A DNA stretch of 9,001 nucleotides from JBDSEG01 sp039920165 (GTDB taxonomy: Bacteria; Pseudomonadota; Gammaproteobacteria; Burkholderiales; Burkholderiaceae_C), in NCBI GenBank assembly GCA_039920165.1, contig JBDSEG010000279.1, positions 1 through 9,001 of the forward strand, written 5' to 3'. Of the stretch, positions 1 through 6,858 are shown one piece after another. Positions within the stretch are counted from its first letter, which is position 1. Each line of letters starts with the position of its first letter. A program made the position numbers and the translations under genes. The notes under the pieces are model-generated. The model ran no database searches. It worked only from the letters and a program-made list of their open reading frames with translations, and was not told the origin of the DNA.

Positions 1-1378
<1,378 letters not shown>

Positions 1379-1480
1379 TGGCGAGGGTGAGGGCGAGTTG
1401 AGTATCAAAGTTCGCGTAAAAATTACAAACCGGCCGCAAGCTCTTGATTTGATGCGGCTTTTGGGCTTCTCCCCCGCGCC

Positions 1481-1489
1481 TGTGGATAA
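1481..1489 (-). promoter_or_regulatory. DnaA box, perfect match to TTATCCACA
   Basis: The minus strand reads TTATCCACA, the E. coli R1-type DnaA consensus with no mismatch. It sits about 100 bp upstream of priA. A second, one-mismatch box begins 3 nt further upstream on the same strand. A single 9-mer can occur by chance, but the tandem arrangement in a non-coding, AT-richer stretch makes function more plausible. It could regulate priA, titrate DnaA, or belong to an origin; the sequence alone does not decide. Confidence 0.55.
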
Positions 1490-1492
1490 CTT

Positions 1493-1501
1493 TGTGCAAA
1501 A
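1493..1501 (-). promoter_or_regulatory. DnaA-box-like 9-mer, one mismatch (TTTTGCACA)
   Basis: The minus strand reads TTTTGCACA against the consensus TTATNCACA, with one mismatch at position 3. It has the same orientation as the perfect box at 1481-1489, and the two starts are 12 bp apart, about one helical turn. That phasing would suit cooperative DnaA binding, but this is inference. Confidence 0.35.
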
Positions 1502-1512
1502 CCCCGATCGAA

Positions 1513-1528
1513 GCGCGCGAAAGCGCGC
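1513..1528. repeat. Perfect 6-bp hairpin with GAAA loop
   Basis: GCGCGC, loop GAAA, GCGCGC. On the plus strand the loop is a GNRA tetraloop. It can also be read as a direct repeat of AAGCGCGC (1511-1518 and 1521-1528). No T tract follows it on either strand, so it is not a classical intrinsic terminator. Its role is unknown. Confidence 0.4.
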
Positions 1529-1580
1529 ACACGCGTGGGTTGCAGGTCGATTGCCCGTTTTTTCGGCAAGGTTGAACTCT

Positions 1581-1612
1581 GAGTCAAATCAATGACTTAC
1601 GAGTCGTCAATG
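1581..1612. repeat. Short imperfect direct and inverted repeats (GAGTC ... TCAATG)
   Basis: GAGTC followed by TCAATG occurs twice: GAGTC-AAA-TCAATG at 1581-1594 and GAGTC-G-TCAATG at 1601-1612, 20 bp apart. Within the first copy AGTCA (1582-1586) and TGACT (1593-1597) form an inverted pair. This resembles a regulator-binding array upstream of priA more than coding sequence, but no known regulator is recognised. Confidence 0.35.
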
Positions 1613-1668
1613 GAAACCCGGTGGTGCGCCGCAGCAAGCGATCGGCGGCAAGGCCGGTTCTCGCGTTT

Positions 1669-1677
1669 TGGGGATAA
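1669..1677 (-). promoter_or_regulatory. DnaA-box-like 9-mer, one mismatch (TTATCCCCA)
   Basis: The minus strand reads TTATCCCCA, one mismatch from TTATCCACA. It is the third such motif in the hemE-priA gap and has the same orientation as the other two. It lies 188 bp from the perfect box. On its own it would be weak evidence. Confidence 0.3.
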
Positions 1678-1686
1678 GTCAACCCC

Positions 1687-1700
1687 TGAGTGTTCACTCA
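1687..1700. promoter_or_regulatory. Operator-like palindrome TGAGTGTTCACTCA
   Basis: Perfect 6-bp arms TGAGTG and CACTCA are separated by TT. It lies 34 bp past the hemE stop, next to the A8 tract. The length and symmetry are like a dimeric repressor operator (for example the TetR type), but no regulator gene is in the window. It is more than 300 bp upstream of priA. It could instead be an RNA hairpin, though no U tract follows it on the hemE transcript. Confidence 0.3.
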
Positions 1701-1703
1701 CGC

Positions 1704-1751
1704 AAAAAAAAGCGTTCGCCGATCCGTCTGCCCATCAAGCGCGCTGCGAAC
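1704..1751 (-). terminator. Possible intrinsic terminator overlapping the hemE 3' end
   Basis: On the hemE sense strand GTTCGC (1751-1746) can pair with GCGAAC (1719-1714). Two bases later come eight T residues (1711-1704). The 26-nt loop spans the hemE stop codon, and 6 bp is short, so the hairpin is weak. The T8 tract placed just after hemE in GC-rich DNA is the main reason to propose termination. It would separate hemE from priA. Confidence 0.35.
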
Positions 1752-2826
1752 CGGCGTGAACCGCGTCGACCAGCGCGGAGATGCTTTCGGGCGGCGTGTG
1801 CTGGCTGATGCCATGGCCGAGATTAAAGATATGCCCGAGGCCGCGCACGCCGGCCGGCGCGCCCGCGTCGAAACTCGCGAGCGCCGCGTCGACCTCGGCT
1901 CGGATGCGCGCTTCCGGCGCGAACAGCACGCAGGGGTCGAGATTGCCCTGGATCGCGACCCGATCGCCGATGCGCCGCCGCGCCGCACCGAGGTCGACCG
2001 TCCAGTCGACGCCGACGACATCCGGCGCGGCGCCGTTCGATTCCGCCGCGATGGCCTCCAGCCACAGCCCGCCGCCCTTGGTGAAGACGATCGCCGGCAC
2101 CCGCCGCCCGTCGTGCTGCGGACGCAGCCCGGCCAGCACGCGCCGCGTATACGCCAGGCTGAAATCGTGGAACGCCGCATCAGCCAGCACCCCGCCCCAG
2201 CTGTCGAACACCATCACGGCTTGCGCGCCCGCCTCGATCTGCAGATTGAGGTAGCGCGCGACCGCCTCGGCATTGACCGCCAGGATGCGGTGCATCAGGT
2301 CGGGGCGGCTATAGAGCATGCCCTTGACCTTGCGGTAATCGTCCGAGCCCGCGCCTTCGACCATATAGCAGGCAAGCGTCCACGGGCTGCCGGCAAAGCC
2401 GATCAGCGGCACCCGGCCGTCGAGCGCGCGGCGGATGGCCGCGACCGCATCGAAGACATAGCGCAGGAGCTCCATGTCGGGCACTTCGAGCCGTGCCACG
2501 TCGGCTTCATCGCGCAGCGGACGCGCGAAGCGCGGGCCTTCGCCGTTCACGAATTCGAGACCCAGGCCCATCGCATCTGGAACGGTCAGGATATCGCTGA
2601 AGAGAATGGCGGCGTCGAGCGGATAGCGCTCGAGCGGCTGCAGCGTCACTTCGGTCGCGAAATCGGGGCTGGTCGCCAAGCCCATGAAACTGCCGGCGCG
2701 CGCGCGCGTCGCGCGGTATTCGGGCAGATAGCGGCCGGCCTGGCGCATCAGCCACACAGGCGTGTAGGGCGTGGGCTCGCGCAGGCACGCGCGCAGAAAG
2801 ACGTCGTTGCGAAGCGGGGCGACCAT
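1735..2826 (-). CDS. hemE: Uroporphyrinogen decarboxylase (HemE)
   Basis: HemE decarboxylates the four acetate side chains of uroporphyrinogen III to give coproporphyrinogen III, a cytoplasmic step of haem synthesis that needs no cofactor. The 363-residue product is close to the family length of about 355. Signature one is PVWLMRQAGRYLPEYR (residues 23-38), with Arg28 and Arg32 for substrate carboxylates. Asp78 (FSDIL) is the equivalent of the catalytic aspartate. Signature two, GFAGSPWTLACYMVEG (143-158), contributes Tyr154. Ser209 (FDSWGG) and the C-terminal NLGHGI (335-340) are also present. I chose ATG at 2826 because family similarity begins there (MVAPLRNDVFLRA); upstream in-frame starts would run into cysK. 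No strong Shine-Dalgarno sequence is visible. On the minus strand GATAAT (2838-2833) lies 7 bp before the ATG, so a very short leader is possible. It is divergent from cysK across 76 bp. Confidence 0.98.
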   Translation of the reverse strand: MVAPLRNDVFLRACLREPTPYTPVWLMRQAGRYLPEYRATRARAGSFMGLATSPDFATEVTLQPLERYPLDAAILFSDILTVPDAMGLGLEFVNGEGPRFARPLRDEADVARLEVPDMELLRYVFDAVAAIRRALDGRVPLIGFAGSPWTLACYMVEGAGSDDYRKVKGMLYSRPDLMHRILAVNAEAVARYLNLQIEAGAQAVMVFDSWGGVLADAAFHDFSLAYTRRVLAGLRPQHDGRRVPAIVFTKGGGLWLEAIAAESNGAAPDVVGVDWTVDLGAARRRIGDRVAIQGNLDPCVLFAPEARIRAEVDAALASFDAGAPAGVRGLGHIFNLGHGISQHTPPESISALVDAVHAGSQRA

Positions 2827-2902
2827 CGATCGATTATCGCCGCCATAATTTCGCTCCGGCCCGTTGCATGGCGCAGGGGCTCTCATCGGGAGACGTCTGC
2901 CA
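2827..2902. promoter_or_regulatory. Divergent hemE/cysK promoter region
   Basis: The 76 bp between the two start codons must hold signals for both genes, unless promoters lie within the coding sequences. On the plus strand CATAAT (2844-2849) matches the -10 consensus at 5/6, but no good -35 lies at the right distance. On the minus strand GATAAT (2838-2833) also matches at 5/6. The promoters are candidates only. Confidence 0.35.
2888..2893 (+). promoter_or_regulatory. Shine-Dalgarno sequence that fixes the cysK start
   Basis: GGGAGA lies 9 nt before ATG 2903. An in-frame ATG at 2864 would add 13 residues unlike the family and has no such site, so 2903 is preferred. Confidence 0.6.
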
Positions 2903-3823
2903 ATGCTTGCCAACGACATCCTTCGGACCATCGGCAACACGCCGCACATCCGCATCAACCGCCTCTTCGGCAACCGCCACAACGTCTATGTGAAAAGCGA
3001 GCGCGCCAACCCCGGCGGCTCGATCAAGGACCGGATCGCGCTGTCGATGGTCGAGGCGGCCGAGGCGGCCGGCCTGCTCAAGCCGGGCAGCACGATCGTC
3101 GAGCCGACCTCGGGCAATACCGGCGTCGGGCTGGCGATGGTGGCCGCGGTCAAGGGTTACAAGCTGGTGCTGGTGATGCCCGACAGCATGAGCGTCGAGC
3201 GGCGCCGCCTGATGCTCGCCTATGGCGCGCGCTTCGAACTGACGCCGCGCGAGAAGGGCATGAACGGATCGATCGCCCGCGCGACCGAGTTGCTGAAGGA
3301 GATACCGCAGTCGTGGATGCCGCAGCAGTTCGAGAACGCCGCCAACATCGATGTGCATGCGCGCACCACCGCGCTCGAGATCGCGGCCGATTTTCCGAGC
3401 GGCATCGACGCGCTCATCACCGGCGTCGGCACCGGCGGCCACATCACCGGCTGCGCCCAGGTTCTCAAGGAGCGCTGGCCGCAGCTCAAGGTATTCGCGG
3501 TGGAGCCGAGCGCCTCGCCCGTCATCAGCGGCGGCAAGCCGAGCCCGCACCCGATCCAGGGCATCGGCGCCGGCTTCATTCCGAAAAACCTGCACACCGC
3601 GCTGCTCGACGGCGCGATCCAGGTCGAGGCCGAGGCCGCGCGCGAGATGGCTCGGCGCTGCGCGCGCGAGGAAGGCATTCTGGTCGGCATCTCGTCGGGC
3701 GCCACGCTGGCGGCCATCGCGCAGAAGCTGCCCGATCTGCCCGACGGCGCGACCGTGCTCGGATTCAACTACGACACCGGCGAGCGCTATTTGTCGATCG
3801 AGGGTTTTCTGCCGACCGAGTGA
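2903..3823 (+). CDS. cysK: Cysteine synthase A (O-acetylserine sulfhydrylase)
   Basis: This PLP enzyme makes L-cysteine from O-acetylserine and sulfide in the cytoplasm. The 306-residue product has the family length. Visible sites are Lys42 in NPGGSIKDR, the PLP Schiff-base lysine; TSGNTG (69-74), the substrate-carboxylate loop; GVGTGGHITG (174-183), the phosphate-binding glycine loop; and Ser265 in GISSGAT, which contacts the pyridine nitrogen. EKGMNGSI (117-124), FENAANIDVH (143-152) and GGKPSPHPIQGIGAGF (210-225) favour the CysK type over CysM or cystathionine beta-synthase; no CBS domains follow. The start is ATG 2903, preceded by GGGAGA. The gene stands alone, divergent from hemE and convergent with the MOSC gene. 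Other sulfur-assimilation genes and a CysB site were not recognised nearby. A CysM-like side activity cannot be excluded from sequence. Confidence 0.95.
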   Translation: MLANDILRTIGNTPHIRINRLFGNRHNVYVKSERANPGGSIKDRIALSMVEAAEAAGLLKPGSTIVEPTSGNTGVGLAMVAAVKGYKLVLVMPDSMSVERRRLMLAYGARFELTPREKGMNGSIARATELLKEIPQSWMPQQFENAANIDVHARTTALEIAADFPSGIDALITGVGTGGHITGCAQVLKERWPQLKVFAVEPSASPVISGGKPSPHPIQGIGAGFIPKNLHTALLDGAIQVEAEAAREMARRCAREEGILVGISSGATLAAIAQKLPDLPDGATVLGFNYDTGERYLSIEGFLPTE

Positions 3824-3924
3824 GGCCGGGCCGGCGCGGCGCGGGCCGGGGGTCGGCGCCTCGGCGGTTGCGATTCCCGCGGCAGCAAGCAGCAGCCGGC
3901 CCATCTCGGCTCGCCCCTGGTGAT

Positions 3925-3962
3925 CGCTCGGCCGGCGCTTTCGCGTGAGCGCCGTCCGAGCG
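3925..3962. terminator. Strong GC-rich hairpin between convergent cysK and MOSC genes
   Basis: A 15-bp stem (3925-3939 with 3948-3962) has one C/T mismatch and an 8-nt loop. It lies about 100 nt after the cysK stop and 5 nt past the MOSC stop. No run of T follows it on either strand, so it is not a classical intrinsic terminator. A bidirectional role in ending, pausing or protecting the two convergent transcripts is plausible from position and stability. Confidence 0.45.
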
Positions 3963-3967
3963 GTGCA

Positions 3968-4510
3968 CTACCCGATCCCCGCCTCGCAGCGCACCGCATC
4001 GCCGACCTGCAGCCGGCCGCCCGCGAGCACTCGCGCGGTCATGCCGCCGTGGCCGCGCATCGCGTTGTAGCCGCCGCGACCGAGTTCGGTTTCCATCCGC
4101 GAGCACGGCTCGCACGCACCGCTCACCTCGAGCACGACCATCGCTCCGATGCGCAGCACGAGCGGGCGGTCCTTGAACAGGCTGCGCGCGGCGATCAGGT
4201 TGAGCCCCGAGACGACGAGGTTACGGCGCAGCCGCGCCGCGTCGATGGCGGGCAGGCCGGCGAGCGCGCCGATGACGGGCAGATGCTCGGCCTGGATCAG
4301 CGTGACCTGGCGGCGGCCGCCCTCGCCCGAAGCACTGCGGCGCAGCAGCGCGGCGCGGTCGCCTTCGAGGCCGCGCCCGGCCACGGCGATCGCCTCGTCT
4401 ACCTCGCGCATCGGGAGCCCGCGCGCCGGGCGCAAGAGGACGGCGGCCAGCCGTCCCGGCCGCGCGAAGCGCTGCGTCAGCTCGCGCAGATCGAGGCCGC
4501 CTTCAAGCAT
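3968..4510 (-). CDS. MOSC-domain protein
   Basis: The 180-residue product is a single MOSC domain, the fold found at the C-terminus of molybdenum-cofactor sulfurases and in the stand-alone YiiM/YcbX-type proteins, thought to handle sulfur or bind Moco. Supporting motifs are RRNLVVSGLNL (95-105), the cysteine pair in GACEPCSRME (131-140; Cys133 and Cys136), RGHGGMTA (152-159) and GGRLQVGDAV (164-173). There is no signal peptide or NifS-like domain, so it is cytoplasmic and cannot mobilise sulfur from cysteine itself. The actual substrate is unknown; family members include N-hydroxylated base reductases and Moco carriers. The ATG at 4510 lies inside the stop region of the upstream small ORF (ATGCTTGA), suggesting translational coupling. 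It converges on cysK; a link through cysteine sulfur would be speculation. Confidence 0.88.
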   Translation of the reverse strand: MLEGGLDLRELTQRFARPGRLAAVLLRPARGLPMREVDEAIAVAGRGLEGDRAALLRRSASGEGGRRQVTLIQAEHLPVIGALAGLPAIDAARLRRNLVVSGLNLIAARSLFKDRPLVLRIGAMVVLEVSGACEPCSRMETELGRGGYNAMRGHGGMTARVLAGGRLQVGDAVRCEAGIG

Positions 4511-4661
4511 CGTTGGTCAGCAGCAGCAGGTCGGCGGGGCACGGCCCGTCGAGCGCGCACCGGCACGCGAGGTTGCGCCCGCGCAGCTTGACCGTATTCG
4601 CGGGCACCCTCCCGCCCTTGCTTTGCTTGTGCTGGCCCCGGTGCGGCAGTGCGTCGTGCAT
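4503..4661 (-). CDS. Small ORF resembling an internally shortened DUF4326 protein
   Basis: This 52-residue ORF ends in the MOSC start codon (overlap ATGCTTGA). Its second half, LRGRNLACRCALDGPCPADLL (residues 26-46), closely resembles the C-terminal block of DUF4326 proteins, which I recall as LRGKNLACWCPLDQPCHADVLLE. Its first half, SKGGRVPANTV (14-24), resembles the N-terminal block of the same family (TKGWRMPENTV). The roughly 50-80 residues normally between them, including the WGNPF motif, are absent. Two usually conserved positions also differ: CWC is CRC and PCHAD is PCPAD. It may be a decayed remnant, a functional miniature, or a conserved small protein. No strong Shine-Dalgarno sequence precedes ATG 4661. 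The family comparison is from memory and was not searched. The function of DUF4326 is not established. Confidence 0.5.
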   Translation of the reverse strand: MHDALPHRGQHKQSKGGRVPANTVKLRGRNLACRCALDGPCPADLLLLTNDA

Positions 4662-4760
4662 GGTTTTGCTTTCGATGTCCGTTCTGGCACGGCGCCCATT
4701 CTGATGCGGGGCCGGCGACGGGTCGCGCGGCGCGGTTAGCATCACGTCCGCACTTTCCGC

Positions 4761-4766
4761 AGGAGA
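4761..4766 (+). promoter_or_regulatory. Shine-Dalgarno sequence of lemA
   Basis: AGGAGA lies 6 nt before ATG 4773. It is the clearest ribosome-binding site in the window. The rest of the 111-bp divergent gap (4662-4772) shows no promoter that I can defend. Confidence 0.7.
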
Positions 4767-4772
4767 TCCTTC

Positions 4773-5378
4773 ATGCTTCGTACCCTGTCCGCATTCGTCG
4801 CCTTGCTCAGCGCCCTCTTGCTCGGCGGCTGCGGCTACAACGACTTCCAGCGCCTGGACGAATCGGTCAAGAGCGCGTGGTCCGAGGTGTTGAACCAGTA
4901 CCAGCGCCGCGCCGACCTGATTCCGAATATCGTCGCCACCGTCAAGGGCGAGGCCAATTTCGAGCAGGAGACGCTGACCAAGGTGATCGAGGCGCGCTCC
5001 CGGGCAACCAGCATCCAGGCCACGCCGGCGCTCGTCAACGACCCGGCCGCCTTCGCCAAGTTCCAGGCCGCGCAGGGAGAGTTGACCGGCGCGCTGAGCC
5101 GTCTGATGGTGGTGGCCGAGGCGTATCCGAACCTTAAGGCCAACCAAGCGTTCCAGGATCTGCGGGTCCAGCTCGAAGGGACGGAAAACCGCATCACCGT
5201 CGCGCGCAACCGCTTCATCAAGGAAGTGCAGGCCTTCAACGTTCTGGTGCGCAGCTTCCCGAACAACCTGACCGCGATGGTCTTCGGCTATGCCGTCAAG
5301 CCGAGCTTCACGGTGCAGAACGAGGCGCAGATCTCGGCCCCGCCGCCCGTCAGCTTCGACAAGCCGGCCTCGCGCTGA
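4773..5378 (+). CDS. lemA: LemA-family lipoprotein
   Basis: The 201-residue product begins with a lipoprotein signal peptide: Arg3, a hydrophobic core, and lipobox LGGC with Cys20. The residue after the cysteine is Gly. The LemA core follows: YNDFQRLDESVKSAWSEVLNQYQRRADLIPNIVATVKG (about 22-59), the hallmark helical segment, then long amphipathic helices and the RNRFIKEVQAFNVLVRSFP segment (about 146-164). The C-terminal tail is proline- and serine-rich. LemA proteins form an extended helical bundle displayed outside the inner membrane; their biochemical role is not settled. The gene is first of a tight three-gene set, with 28 nt to the next gene, and has a strong ribosome-binding site. The symbol reflects family membership, not proven function. 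Confidence 0.93.
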   Translation: MLRTLSAFVALLSALLLGGCGYNDFQRLDESVKSAWSEVLNQYQRRADLIPNIVATVKGEANFEQETLTKVIEARSRATSIQATPALVNDPAAFAKFQAAQGELTGALSRLMVVAEAYPNLKANQAFQDLRVQLEGTENRITVARNRFIKEVQAFNVLVRSFPNNLTAMVFGYAVKPSFTVQNEAQISAPPPVSFDKPASR

Positions 5379-5406
5379 ACCCGCTGTCGACCCGCGAGCG
5401 CATGCG

Positions 5407-6327
5407 ATGACGCACCGTCGGCTCGCATCGCTGTTCGCACTCGCCATCACGCTGGCGTTGCTTCTGTGCGGCGCCGCGGTGCGTGCGCAGGACCTGCTTG
5501 CCGTACCGGCAATCGAAGGCCGGCGCGTCATCGATACCACCGGCACGCTGGGCGCCGAACAAGTGAAGGCCCTCACCGACAAGCTCGCCGCCATCGAGGC
5601 GAAGCGCGGCACCCAGATCGTGGTGCTGATGGTTCCAAGCGTCACGCCGGAAGATATCGAATCCTTCACCCAGCGCGTCGGAGACGCCTGGAAACTCGGC
5701 CGGGCGTCGGTCGGCGACGGCGCGCTCATCGTCGTCGCAAAGAGCGACCGCAAGGTGCGGCTCGCCGCCGCCAAGGCGCTCGAAGGCGCGCTGCCCGATC
5801 TGGCCCTGCGGCGCATCATCACCGAGCAGATCACGCCCGCATTCAAGGCTGGCGACTATGCCGGCGGGATCTCGGCGGCGATCGACAAGCTCGATGCGCG
5901 CATCGCCGGCGAGGCCCTGCCCGAACCCGAACCCGAACAGCGCAGCGGCGACGGCAGGCGCGGCGGCCTCGGCTGGCAGGATCTGGCGATCTTTCTGTTC
6001 GTCGGCGCGCCGATCGCCGGCGCGGTTCTAAAGGGCATATTCGGGCGCAAGCTCGGCAGCGCGCTCACCGGCGCGGGCATCGGCGCGATCGGCTGGTGGC
6101 TCACCGCGAGCCTGCTCGTCGCCGGTGGCGCGGCGCTGCTGACGCTGCTGCTGGTCGGCGTGATGGGCATGGGCGGCATGGGCGGCCCGCGAGGGCGTTC
6201 CGGCGGCATGGGCCCGGTCATCTGGGGCGGCGGTGGGGGCGGCGGCGGTTTCGGGGGTGGCGGCGGCGGGTTCAGCTCCGGCGGCGGCGGCGACTTCGGC
6301 GGCGGCGGCGCATCGGGCAGCTGGTGA
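5407..6327 (+). CDS. TPM-domain membrane protein with glycine-rich C-terminus (YgcG type)
   Basis: The 306-residue product has an N-terminal signal peptide (residues 1-27, probable cleavage after AVRA). A TPM domain follows (about 38-158), containing VIDTTGTLGAEQ, GTQIVVLMV and GDGALIVVAKSDRKVRLAAA. A Pro/Glu-rich linker comes next (171-178), then hydrophobic segments at about 182-201 and 212-246. The low-complexity tail is Gly/Phe/Ser-rich (254-306) and ends in GASGSW. TPM domains (once called DUF477) are related to the thylakoid TLP18.3 acid phosphatase and the photosystem II repair factor Psb32; phosphatase activity here is not shown. The topology suggests a periplasmic TPM domain anchored by C-terminal helices. 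The start at ATG 5407 fits the signal peptide but has only a weak Shine-Dalgarno sequence. Neighbours are lemA (28 nt before) and a second TPM gene (24 nt after). Confidence 0.9.
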   Translation: MTHRRLASLFALAITLALLLCGAAVRAQDLLAVPAIEGRRVIDTTGTLGAEQVKALTDKLAAIEAKRGTQIVVLMVPSVTPEDIESFTQRVGDAWKLGRASVGDGALIVVAKSDRKVRLAAAKALEGALPDLALRRIITEQITPAFKAGDYAGGISAAIDKLDARIAGEALPEPEPEQRSGDGRRGGLGWQDLAIFLFVGAPIAGAVLKGIFGRKLGSALTGAGIGAIGWWLTASLLVAGGAALLTLLLVGVMGMGGMGGPRGRSGGMGPVIWGGGGGGGGFGGGGGGFSSGGGGDFGGGGASGSW

Positions 6328-6351
6328 CATGACCTCCATGAGAGCGCAGCA

Positions 6352-6858
6352 ATGAACAAGTGGCGACGCATCCTGGCGCACCGCTGGTACGACGAAACCG
6401 ATGCGCGACGCATGCTTGGGGCCGACGACATGGCCAGGCTGCAGGCGCGCGTCGCGGCGAGCGAGCAGCAGCACAGCGGCGAGATCCGGATCTGCATCGA
6501 GGCCGGATTGCCGGTGAGCTACCTCTGGCGCGAGGCGACGCCGCGCGAACGCGCGATCGCGATGTTCGGCAAGCTGCGGGTCTGGGATACCCACGCCAAC
6601 AACGGCGTGCTGATCTATCTGCTGCTGGCCGAACACGCGATCGAGATCGTCGCCGACCGCGGCCTCGCCGCGCATGTCGACGCGGCGCAATGGCAGGCCA
6701 TCACCGACGGCATGCGCGAAGCCTTTCAGGCCGGCCGCTTCGTCGATGGCCTGAACCAGGCGGTCGATACCGTCGATGCGCTGCTGCGGCGCCACTTCCC
6801 GCTCGCCCCGGGCGATCTCAACCCGAACGAGCTGAGCGACGCCCCTCACTGGCGCTGA
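6352..6858 (+). CDS. Second TPM-domain protein, no signal peptide
   Basis: The 168-residue product is a single TPM domain (about 25-145) with GEIRICIEAGLP (43-54), RERAIAMFGKLRVWDTHANNGVLIYLLL (65-92) and EIVADRG (98-104). The N-terminus (MNKWRRILAHRWYD) is basic and lacks a secretion signal; no membrane helix is clear, so the protein may act on the cytoplasmic face. In many proteobacteria lemA is followed by one secreted and one non-secreted TPM protein, as here. All three are co-directional with gaps under 30 nt, so an operon is likely. The 3' end overlaps the 3' end of convergent rlpA by 41 nt. The biochemical function is unknown. Confidence 0.87.
   Translation: MNKWRRILAHRWYDETDARRMLGADDMARLQARVAASEQQHSGEIRICIEAGLPVSYLWREATPRERAIAMFGKLRVWDTHANNGVLIYLLLAEHAIEIVADRGLAAHVDAAQWQAITDGMREAFQAGRFVDGLNQAVDTVDALLRRHFPLAPGDLNPNELSDAPHWR

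Larger units (their letters stand above)
1379..1734. other. hemE-priA intergenic region, AT-richer than its surroundings
   Basis: I see no convincing gene in these 356 bp. An open frame on the minus strand (from GTG 1532 into priA) overlaps priA out of frame and resembles nothing. The region holds three DnaA-box-like motifs, GAGTC/TCAATG repeats, a GCGCGC hairpin, a 14-bp palindrome and an eight-base A tract. It is visibly less GC-rich than the flanking genes, especially 1395-1455 and 1555-1620. A weak sigma70-like promoter facing priA can be read on the minus strand: TTGTAA, a 16-nt spacer, then GATACT (each hexamer 4/6), ending about 20 nt before the proposed TTG start. That promoter is speculative. 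Confidence 0.6.

Noticed and set aside
1379..1532. Small minus-strand ORF starting at GTG 1532
   Set aside because: It overlaps priA out of frame beyond 1378, has no recognisable family, and its codons look like non-coding sequence.
1687..1711. Palindrome plus A8 tract read as a terminator on the plus strand
   Set aside because: On the plus strand the hairpin is followed by A residues, not T, and no plus-strand gene ends here. On the minus strand the T tract precedes this hairpin.
1690..3948. 752-codon open frame on the plus strand
   Set aside because: It runs antisense to hemE and then out of frame through cysK; both of those have strong family motifs. The translation is Arg/Ala/His-rich low-complexity typical of GC-rich shadow frames.
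4662..5846. Minus-strand open frame extending upstream of the small DUF4326-like ORF
   Set aside because: This part is antisense to lemA and the first TPM gene and shows no family motifs. Only the segment from 4661 downward is kept as a possible gene.
6226..6324. Tandem GGC-rich repeat tract
   Set aside because: It encodes the glycine-rich tail of the TPM protein in frame and is explained by coding, not by an independent repeat element.
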